Shown here in pieces: positions 1-7,403 of a stretch of 14,631 nucleotides of DNA. The position numbers and the translations under genes are program-made. The stretch is taken from NCBI GenBank assembly GCA_964471755.1, contig CAYYJM010000157.1:1-14631 (forward strand), in the 5' to 3' direction. The notes under the pieces are model-generated. The model was not told where the DNA came from. It saw only the letters and a list, made by a program, of their open reading frames with translations, and made no database searches. Origin of the DNA: CAYYJM01 sp964471755 (GTDB taxonomy: Bacteria > Planctomycetota > Planctomycetia > Gemmatales > Gemmataceae). Positions within the stretch are counted from its first letter, which is position 1, and every line of letters begins with the position of its first letter.

Positions 1-158
1 GCTGTTCCGGATCAAGATGCGGATCGGGCGGCGGTGGCGCTCCCGCCCACCCTACATTCGGATCGGTGTCGCTGCGCTCCCGTCGGAGCATCGGTGGGCC
101 TGCGCTGTTCCGGATCAAGATGCGGATCGGGCGGCGGTGGCGCTCCCGCCCACCCTAC
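1..158. repeat. 55-bp direct repeat, two copies 103 bp apart
   Basis: Positions 1-55 and 104-158 are identical (both start GCTGTTCCGGATC and end CGCCCACCCTAC) with a 48-bp spacer. The first copy touches the window edge, so more units may lie upstream. Each unit is GC-rich and contains GGTGGGC/GCCCACC-like inverted segments, as REP-type intergenic repeats do. It lies upstream of the sigma gene and I see no gene in it. The remaining stretch 159-289 holds the sigma gene leader and nothing else I recognise. Confidence 0.85.
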
Positions 159-289
159 TTTTCGCATCGACGGGGATGCACCCCGCGGTCGGTCGCGGAT
201 CGGAGCCGGGCATTTTCCTTGTCCGGGCCATACCGCCTGGTCATAATGTAGCCGTGCCATCTCAGATGCTCCCGAGGGGAGTCCGCATC

Positions 290-856
290 GTGGAGAAGAC
301 GCCCGCCAGTCTGCTCGACCGGGTGCGATCCGCCAGCGACCGGATTGCGTGGGAGCGCTTCGTTCGCCTCTACACGCCGCTGGTCCTGAGCTGGTCGCAC
401 CGCCTGGGTTTGCAGGACGCCGACGCGACCGATCTCGTGCAGGATGTCTTCGTCACTCTGATTCGGCTGCTGCCGACGTTCCACTACCAGGCTGGCGGCA
501 GCTTCCGCCGCTGGCTCGGCAAGATCACTCTCAGCCGGTTGCGCGATCGGCAGCGCAAATCGCGGCCGACGCCGGTCGCCGACGATGGGCCGATCCTGGC
601 CGAGGCCGAGGTGGACGACCCGATCCGGGAGTTCGATCAGGCCGAGTACAATGCCGTGCTGATTGGCCGAGCCCTGGCCCTGGTCCAGCCGGAGTTCTCC
701 CCGACGATGTGGGCGGCCTTCCAGGCCACGGTGATCGACGAGGTCGCGCCGGCCGAGGCGGCCCGAACCCTGGGCGTGACGCCGAATCTCGTCTATCTGG
801 CTCGTTCACGAGTGCTGCGTCGCTTGCGGGAGGTGCTGACCGGGCTCCTGGAATAG
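290..856 (+). CDS. ECF-type RNA polymerase sigma factor
   Basis: This is a sigma-70 family, extracytoplasmic-function type transcription factor of 188 aa, expected to direct RNA polymerase to a small regulon. Region 2 lies at about residues 20-90, with the core-binding helix DLVQDVF (49-54) and the FRRWLGKI stretch typical of ECF proteins. Region 4 lies at about 127-188 and ends in a helix-turn-helix around AARTLGVTPNLVYLARSRVLRRL. The GTG at 290 is chosen because GAGGGGAG (274-281) sits 8 bases upstream and because homology begins there with EKTPASLLDRV. The frame is open far upstream, but that part is repeat DNA. The kinase gene follows after 82 bp; its N-terminus looks like an anti-sigma segment, so the pair probably forms one signalling unit. 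This type resembles planctomycete ECF groups linked to Ser/Thr kinases. The family call is firm; the regulon is unknown. Confidence 0.93.
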   Translation: MEKTPASLLDRVRSASDRIAWERFVRLYTPLVLSWSHRLGLQDADATDLVQDVFVTLIRLLPTFHYQAGGSFRRWLGKITLSRLRDRQRKSRPTPVADDGPILAEAEVDDPIREFDQAEYNAVLIGRALALVQPEFSPTMWAAFQATVIDEVAPAEAARTLGVTPNLVYLARSRVLRRLREVLTGLLE

Positions 857-868
857 GCCGAGCATTTT

Positions 869-897
869 TTGACAGAACCGGTTCGGTCACCTCGTAT
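869..897 (+). promoter_or_regulatory. candidate promoter with a palindrome in the spacer
   Basis: A perfect TTGACA (869-874) lies in the short gap between the sigma and kinase genes. At 17-bp spacing there is a weak -10 candidate, TCGTAT (892-897), and the kinase GTG follows about 40 bp on. The spacer holds a perfect 10-bp palindrome, GAACCGGTTC (875-884), placed where an operator could block polymerase. The -35 is convincing but the -10 is poor, so this is only a candidate. If real, the kinase could be transcribed apart from the sigma gene. Confidence 0.3.
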
Positions 898-938
898 CAC
901 CTGGAGACGATCCCAACTCCCGATCCGGAGGCCTGGCC

Positions 939-3900
939 GTGCAGCCCGATACCGACACGCTACGTCGCTTCGTCCAGGGGCAGTTGAGCGCCGACGAGTC
1001 GGCCGCCGTGGAAGGCTGGCTCCAGGACCATCCCGAGGCGCTCGACACTCTGCAACAACTGGCTGGTAACGACGACACCCTGATCAACGCCCTGCGCGGA
1101 AACCCAGCGCAGGAGGCCGATTCTCCCTCGGTCGAACATCTGATCACCCGGGTCGCCGGTCTCCGGGATGCGGAACACTCGCCACCCGAAGCAGCGGCGG
1201 CAGTCGGGATGGAAACCGAGGTCGGCCCGCTCCAGCTGGGCGGCTTCCGCATCGGCAAACTGCTCGGTGCCGGCGGCATGGGTCAGGTCTACGAGGCGTT
1301 CGACGATCGCCTCGAACGACGGGTCGCCGTCAAGATCATCCATCCGCAGATCGCGGCCGACCCGAAGGCCAAGGCCCGCTTTCTGCGTGAGGCGAGGGCC
1401 GCTGCCGCGGTCGAACACGATCACATCATCCCCATCCTGCAAGTCGGCGAGGCCAACGGCTGCCTCTACCTGGCCATGCCGTATCTGAGGGGCGAGACAC
1501 TGCACGACCGGCTGCAGCGGCCCGAGCCGCTCTCGCTGGCCGACGTGCTGAAGATCGGTCGGGAGGTGGCTGCTGGTCTGGCGGCCGCTCACGAGCGCGG
1601 CCTGGTCCACCGTGACATCAAGCCGGCGAACCTCTGGCTGGAGACGCTGCCCGATGGCGGCTGGCGGATCAAGATCCTCGACTTCGGTCTGGCCCGCGTC
1701 GAGGGCCACGGCGGCGAGGCGCTCTCCGAGGCCGGGGCGATCCTCGGCACGCCGGCGTTCATGGCGCCCGAGCAGGCGCACGGCGACAAGGTCGATGCCC
1801 GTGCCGATCTGTTCAGCCTCGGGGCCGTCCTCTACCGCCTGGCCACCGGCCAGCAACCGTTTCCCGGCGAATCGACCATGTCGATCCTGGTCGCTCTCGC
1901 CGTGGACACGCCGAAGCCGCCCTGCGAACTGAACCCGGACCTTCCGGAGCGGCTGGGCAGGCTGATCACCCGGCTCCTGGCCAAGGCAGCGGAAGACCGC
2001 CCGGCCTCGGCGGTCGAGGTCATTAACGAGCTGCGTGCGATCGAGCAGGAGGCCGACCGCACCGAGGTCATCCGGCCGGAGCCCCTGCCGACGCCGACTC
2101 CGGTTCAGCGTCGGCCCGCGCGGGGTCCGCTGGTGGCGATCGCGGTGGTGATCTTCGTCCTGCTCGCCGGGGCGGCCCTGGCGGCGTACAAGTTCGTGAT
2201 CGACACGCCGCAGGGCAAGCTCGTCGTCGAGATCAGCGATCCGGAGATCGAGACACGCTTCAAGAACGGCGAACTGCTCATCTATGGGGCCGACGGCAAG
2301 CTGCGGTACACGCTCAAGCCGAACACTCGGGACGGAGCCTTGCCGCCGGGCGAATACCGCATCGAGGTCGCCGGGGCCGATGGCCTCCGACTGATCTCCG
2401 ATGAGTTCACGATCACGAAGGGCAACGAGACGATCGTTCGCGTCCGCCTGGAGAAGCCGGACGCCGTGGTGCAGAACCCGCCGCCGGCGGTCGTCCACCC
2501 GGACGCCGGCAAGCCGTTCGTGCTGCTGCGTGACGGCAAGTCAGCGGGGGCGTTCAAGACCTTCGCCGGCGTGTGGGCGGATTTCAAGCCCGGCGACGCG
2601 ATCGTCGTCCACGGCAATGGGCCGTTCCCGCTGGGGCACGTGGAAGTCAAGGAGCGCCTGCTGGTGTTGAAGGCGGCAGCCGGGTTCCGGCCGATCTTCG
2701 TGCCGCATGCGACGCTCTTCGAGAAGCCGGACCAGCCGTGGTTCAGGCTGGACAGGGCGGGGCTGGACGCCGAGGGCTGCGAGTTCCACATGCGCGGCAT
2801 GCCGGTTTCCAGGCCTGGCGCGCATCCGCCGCCCCTGACCCTGAAGGGCGGACTGCCGTGTACCCTGCGCCGCTGCACCCTGCTCGGGTTCTCGCAGCTG
2901 TTCCGGGACTTCCAGTCCCCCTCGCTCACGGTCGAGGACTGCCTGTTCATCGGCGGTATCATCGCTAACCTGTACGTCGGCTGTGAGGTGCGGCTGACCA
3001 ACAACCTGCTGTTCTCGTCGTGGCCCCTCGTTCAGAGTTGGGCACCAAAGGGGACCGAGCACAAGATTTACCTGACGCGCAACACGCTCGTCGCCTGCTT
3101 CGCCCATAGCTCCCTCGGATTTTTCCTGCCAGAAAACGACACCATGACCGTGATCGCCGAGGGGAACGTGGTGGACTTCGCCGGTTGGAAGTCCTGGCCT
3201 GTCGCGAAAAAGGTGCAGGCTGGCGTTCGCTGGCAGGGCCAGGGGAACGCCTACGCCAACCTCCATGAGGGCCTGGCCGGCTGGAACGCCAGCCTGGCGC
3301 AGCCGGAGACGGACAGCCGCGAGATTCCGGCGTTGCCGTTCGGCTGGCGCGTGGACCCGCCCGGCGAGTTGGCCCTGGCCGTGCCCTGGTGGCAGGAACG
3401 CCTGGCGCAGACACGCCGCGACACGGGCCTGGGCGACCTCGGCCCCGATCTCTCGCTGGTCGGTCCGGGTGCCGCCTGGCTGCGCGGACTGGCGGCCGAC
3501 GGGAAGCCGGTGCCGAAGGAGCAGCTGCGTCCCGAACCACTGCCGCGCGGGCCTATCGTCCTGCTTCGCCAGGGCAAGGAAGCTCGCGGTTTCGCCAAAC
3601 TCGACGAGGCCTTCGCCGCCGCCCAGGATGGCGATATCATCGAGCTGCGCACCGACGGCGAGGTGGCCGCAGCCTACCCGCCGGAAAATCGTGGCACGAT
3701 CACCCTCCGCGCCGCGTTCGGTTACCGGCCTGTGGTCTCCGGCGCGATCTGGGTCCAGGCTGGAACGACCCTGGCTCTCGAAGGCCTCACCTTCTCGGCA
3801 AAGGGCTGCCTGGTACACAACTTCCAGTTCCGCCCCTTCGAGAAGCAGGGCCGGATTTCCCGCATGGCGTACTGCACCTTCGAGACCCCTCGAGATCCGC

Positions 3901-6441
3901 AAGAGGAAGGTCTGTTCCTTGCCTTGTTGGTTCCCGTGGGTGGCTCGACCGAGATCGTCCGCTGCTTCCTTCCCCGGCGGCTCGAATTTTACATACCCCC
4001 CGATGCCACCGTGCGCATCCGGGAAAGCGTGCTGGGCCCGATCTCCTACAAGGCCATCGACGACAAGGCGAACGTCGGCGCTCTGGATCTGGAAGCCTGC
4101 GTCCTGAGCCATCCGAAGGCGAAGTTCAATGGCCGCCTGTTCGCCTCGCTCGACTACAATCGGACCACTCTGCGCTGCGTCACGCGCCGCTGTCTGTTCG
4201 AGTGCGCCACCACGCTCATCGACGGCAACGACCGGCTGGCGAGCTGGAGCGGCACGCGCAATTGTTTCCGGCTCGGCCGCCCGTGGGTGGGGAGCAGCGG
4301 AATGGCGGGGCTGACGCAGTGGCGTGCGCACTCGAAGAGCGCGGAGGAAGGCTCGGTCGAGGGGCCGTCGCTGATCGATGACGTGAACCGCTGGCGACTG
4401 CGCGGCGACCAGCTCCCGCCGGGCGTCGGTGCGGACGTTGAGCGGATCGGACGCCCGGCCGGATCCACGACGATTCCGCCAACGGTCGGCCAGCCCGACG
4501 CCGAGAAGCCATTCGTGCTGCTGCGTGATGGCAAGCCAGCGGGCGAGTTCAAGTCGTTCGCCAGCGTCTGGGAGCAGCACAAGCCCGACGACGAGATCGT
4601 CGTCCACGGCAACGGGCCGTTCCCTCTGGGGCACGTGACGGTCAAGGATCGTGCCCTGGTGCTGCGGGCCGCGCCGGGCTTCCGGCCGCTCTTCTATCCC
4701 CCCGAGTCCTTCTTCGACAAGGCCAGCGTCTGGATCGACCTGCAACAGGGGTCGCTGACCATCGAGGGCTGCGATGTCGCCATGGGTGGCGCGCCACCGG
4801 GAAGCGAACCTCCCTCGCTGATCGGTGGTGAGGGGCCGTGCGCTCTCCGCAATGGCCGCTTCATCGGGTTTCAAAATGGACTCATGCACGTCTACCGGGG
4901 CCAGAGCGTGACCATTGAGGATAGCCTGCTGGCTCTCGGCGAAGCTGGCCTGGCGCACTTCCCGCCGCGCTGCCAGGTGACGCTGACCAACAACCTGATC
5001 CAGTGTGGAATGCTCTTCGGCTTCGAGAAGCCCGGCGGGCAGACGGTGCGGTTGACGCGCAACGCGATCGTGAACTCTACGGGAAATGGAGTTCATGGTG
5101 GGCTCGTGACGCCACTGAAGGGGGCGACCGGCGTGACGATGATCGCCGAGGGCAACCTGATCGATTTCTCGGGTTCATACTCGGGCACGTCGCAGCCCCT
5201 GGTATCAGAGGGTTTCCGCCAGCGTGTGCGCTGGCAGGGCAAGGACAACGTCTACCTCGCTCTGCGCGGCACCATCGAGCAATGGAACGCCCAGCTCGCC
5301 GAGCCGGAGGTCAACAGCCGCGAGGTGGAGAGCCTGCCCTTCGCCTGGACGCTGTCGCAGTTCCGCGATTCCGAACCGGCGCTGGCCTGGTGGCAGGACC
5401 GGCTGGCCCAGGCTCGCCGCGAGAGCAACCTGGCCGATCTCGGCCCGAACCTGGCCCTCGTCGGCGCTGGCCCGGCCTACCTGCGCTCCCGCGAAGCCGA
5501 CGGGCGGCCGGTGCCGAAGGATCAGTTACGGCCCGAGCCGCTCGCCAGCGGCCGGATCGCCCTGATCCGGGCGGGCAAGGAGGAGCGCGGCTACCACCAA
5601 CTCCAGGACGCCTTCAACGTGGCCAGGGATGGCGACATCCTGGAGATCCGCACGGACGCCAAACTGCCCGGTGGCGTTACCCCGAAGGACGCCGGGAGCC
5701 TGACGCTCCGTGCCGGAGCCGGGTATCGTCCCGTGATCAGCGGAGCAAGCCTGAGTGTCAGTCCAGGGACAGCTCTCGCTCTGGAAGGGGTGACCTTCGC
5801 GGCGGACGCATCGCTGCTCACCGGCTGGATCCCGGACGCACCGCTGGCGAAGCAGGGGCGGGTTTCCCGGCTCGTGTCCTGCTCCTTCCCCCCGTCGCGA
5901 CCCGGATATGATCCCACGAACTGTCTGATCCTGGGAAGCGACGGCCGGCCTGGGGAGGTGACGCGCTGTGTCGTCCTCGGGCGGTTGCACCACGCGGCCG
6001 TCGAGGGAGTTCACGTACGCTTTCAAGAATGCGTGTTCCTCCATGCGATCTGTGTCTGGTGGCCGACCGGCACGTTTGGCAAACTCCAGGCTGCCGGCAC
6101 CTTCGAGATGGACCGCTGCATCGCCTACCTGCCGCGCTCGGTTCTCTACGGTGCGCTGCTCGGTCAATATGCGAATGACTGGAAGCACGGCTATCGCTGG
6201 ACGGTTCGCAACAGTCTGCTCGAAAGCGCGTCGCACCTGACGCGAGCGCTTCCCAGCGACTGGACCGGGGAGAAGAACCTCATCCGCATCGCGTACTNNN
6301 NNNNNNNGGATCCAGGAGACGGGCTCGGTGGAGGGCGAGCCGTGGCAGTTCGATCCGCGGTCGTGGGTGCTGCCGGCCGGCACCGTGGCCAGGGGGATCG
6401 GCCCCGACCTCAGCCGGATCGCGCGGCCGACCGGCAGGTAG
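939..6441 (+). CDS. Giant transmembrane Ser/Thr protein kinase with anti-sigma-like N-terminus and duplicated beta-helix ectodomain (contains assembly gap)
   Basis: This is a Hanks-type (PknB-like) kinase of more than 1,825 aa. GTG 939 is chosen because GGAGG (927-931) lies 7 bases upstream. Residues 1-55 resemble zinc-less anti-sigma segments (FVQGQLSADESAAVEGWL). The kinase domain spans about 100-365: glycine loop GAGGMG (110-115), ATP lysine K132, HRDIKPAN (H224, D226), DFG (248-250) and APE (276-278), so it looks active. One membrane helix lies at about 398-420, then a PEGA-like segment (about 425-505). The rest is two tandem modules starting near residues 525 and 1190, each with a first half (LLRDGK...IVVHGNGPFPLGHV) and a second half (DGDI.E.RTD...LRA..GYRPV.SGA). 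Both halves suggest right-handed beta-helix folds like carbohydrate- or surface-binding proteins. Ten Ns at 6298-6307 shift the frame. After the gap the frame starting at 6310 reads IQETGSVEG...IARPTGR and stops at TAG 6439-6441, matching the end of module 1. The ligand and substrates are unknown; the upstream sigma factor is the obvious partner. Confidence 0.9.
2499..6441 (+). repeat. tandem internal duplication in the kinase ectodomain
   Basis: Two modules of about 665 codons follow one another (about 2499-4490 and 4491-6441). They are recognisable at DNA level: the stretches beginning near 2500 and 4495 both encode AGK/AEK-PFVLLRDGK.AG.FK with mostly silent differences. Shared landmarks in order are HGNGPFPLGHV, GFRP.F, GC(E/D)..M.G, LTNNL, L(T)RN, AEGN, RWQG, LA(Q/E)PE..SRE, WWQ(E/D)RLAQ(T/A)R, DGDI, GYRPV.SGA, KQGR.SR and GSVEG. 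The order holds across both modules, so this is a gene-internal duplication. Confidence 0.88.
6298..6307. other. assembly gap (10 Ns) inside the kinase gene
   Basis: Ten Ns interrupt the kinase reading frame. Codons up to the gap end in NLIRIAY and the true frame resumes at 6310 with IQETGSVEG. For the frame to be kept, the missing length must be a multiple of three. Aligning with module 1 (NCFRLGR ... AEEGSVEG) predicts about 54 missing bases, not 10. The N count is therefore a placeholder. Confidence 0.8.
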
Positions 6442-6448
6442 GGCGGGC

Positions 6449-6563
6449 TCTTTCAGAGCCGCGCACGCAGCGCAGCGGAGTAAGCGGTCCCGCTCGTGCG
6501 GTCTTCGCCCCGACCGCTTACTTCGCTCGCCTGGCGGCTCGCTGCGTGCGCGGCTCTGAAAGA
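6449..6563. repeat. long imperfect palindrome built from a dispersed repeat
   Basis: Outer arms of 24 bp match exactly (6449-6472 and 6540-6563, core TTTCAGAGCCGCGCACGCAG), as do inner arms of 11 bp (AGTAAGCGGTC 6479-6489 and its complement 6512-6522), leaving a 22-base loop. The right arm carries an extra dozen or so bases between the paired blocks. It begins 8 bp after the kinase stop and ends 86 bp before the next ATG, so a transcript would form a very stable hairpin that could stop transcription or protect the 3' end. A third, single-arm copy is at 11584-11634. Confidence 0.85.
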
Positions 6564-6649
6564 CCTCCCCAGGTGGGCAGAACCCTGCCTTGCCTCCGGG
6601 CCTGGCTGTCTGGTATCTCTGGGGGTGTGCCCATTTCGTGGAGGTCGCC

Positions 6650-6949
6650 ATGCTCTTTGAACCGCCTTACGCACAGACGATTCACTACAGCCAGATTCCG
6701 GACTTGCCGACAGAGAACCCCCTCCACGGCGAACTACAAGCGTATCGCCGTGAGATGCCTCGCTTGCTCGCGGCGGGGCTCGAGGGGCGGTGGGTGCTAA
6801 TTCAGGGTGGGGTCGTCCTGGGCGACTTCGCGACGATGGCGGCGGCTGACGATGCCGGCCTGACTTGCTTCGGAATGAGTTCGTTCCTCGTCAAACGTGT
6901 CCTCGAGCACGAACCCGTCTACCGCACTCCCCTGTCACGGGTGGCTTGA
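6650..6949 (+). CDS. DUF5678-like small protein
   Basis: This is a 99-aa soluble protein without signal or membrane segments. The middle (residues 44-70: LEGRWVLIQGGVVLGDFATMAAADDAG) follows the DUF5678 pattern: a leucine/tyrosine, then G.WV.I..G.VV, then a segment ending in an ADDAG-like helix. The later part (FLVKRVLEHEPVY) also fits. The function of the family is not known. ATG 6650 is chosen because GGAGG (6640-6644) lies 5 bases upstream; the frame is open further upstream but without an SD. The stop is 3 bp before the next gene, so both are probably translated together. In other bacteria, to my recollection, DUF5678 proteins sit beside retropepsin-like proteins, as here. Confidence 0.65.
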   Translation: MLFEPPYAQTIHYSQIPDLPTENPLHGELQAYRREMPRLLAAGLEGRWVLIQGGVVLGDFATMAAADDAGLTCFGMSSFLVKRVLEHEPVYRTPLSRVA

Positions 6950-6952
6950 AGC

Positions 6953-7396
6953 ATGCCTCTGTGGACCCTACCGCTGGAGCAGGCCGGATTGGTCGTTCCG
7001 GTCGTGGCAACTTTGGCTCAACCGCAAATCGCCTCCTTACAGGCGGCCGGGTTGCCCGGACCTTCCATGGCTCCAGGACGGGGGTTGATCGACACTGGGA
7101 CTGACGTCTGCGCAATCACCCCGGCGATGGTTCGATACCTCGGCCTCACTCCCCACGCTACCAGCCCGACGCAAACCGCAGCGGGGTCCGTACTGGTCCC
7201 GTTGTACCGCATCAGCCTCCTGCTTCACGGCCCCGCCGGACCCACCGGGCCACTCCTGGTCCAGTCGGATCTGCTGGTCATGGGCCTCTCTCACGACCTG
7301 CCCGACCAGCTCGACGTCCTGATCGGCCGGGACGTTCTCGACGAATCCTTGCTCGTCATCGACTGGCCGGCCAGAACCTTCACCCTCGCCTTCTGA
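6953..7396 (+). CDS. Retropepsin-like aspartic protease family protein
   Basis: This is a 147-aa single-lobe aspartyl protease candidate. The catalytic motif is GLIDTGTDVCAI (D47-T48-G49). The C-terminal signature QLDVLIGRDVLDESLLVIDW matches the second conserved strand-turn of retropepsin folds (LIG.DVL). Such proteins are active only as dimers in the known retropepsins. No signal peptide or membrane helix is evident, so it should be cytoplasmic. ATG 6953 lies 3 bp after the stop of the DUF5678-like gene and has no strong SD, which suggests translational coupling. It converges on the PSD1 gene with 7 bp between the stops. The natural substrate is unknown; the DUF5678-like neighbour is a reasonable candidate partner. 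Confidence 0.78.
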   Translation: MPLWTLPLEQAGLVVPVVATLAQPQIASLQAAGLPGPSMAPGRGLIDTGTDVCAITPAMVRYLGLTPHATSPTQTAAGSVLVPLYRISLLLHGPAGPTGPLLVQSDLLVMGLSHDLPDQLDVLIGRDVLDESLLVIDWPARTFTLAF

Positions 7397-7403
7397 CGAT
7401 CCG

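Noticed and set aside
1..158. CRISPR-like array
   Set aside because: Only two 55-bp units with a 48-bp spacer, not the short repeats and uniform spacers of CRISPR, and no cas genes.
17..289. 91-residue N-terminal extension of the first sigma factor
   Set aside because: It translates repeat DNA; family homology and a good ribosome site begin at GTG 290.
844..870. Intrinsic terminator after the first sigma gene (T-run at 865-870)
   Set aside because: Only a 4-bp GCTC/GAGC stem precedes the T-run, too weak to call; the T-run overlaps the TTGACA box.
2541..5096. 851-residue open frame antisense to the kinase
   Set aside because: Long antisense frames are common in high-GC genes; it shows no domain pattern and mirrors the duplicated kinase modules. 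The same holds for the antisense frame at 960-2498.
6308..6800. Apparent 160-residue extension of the kinase beyond the gap
   Set aside because: The frame depends on the arbitrary count of 10 Ns, and it runs through the palindrome and antisense/other-frame parts of the next gene. The other frame gives the expected module ending and stop at 6441.
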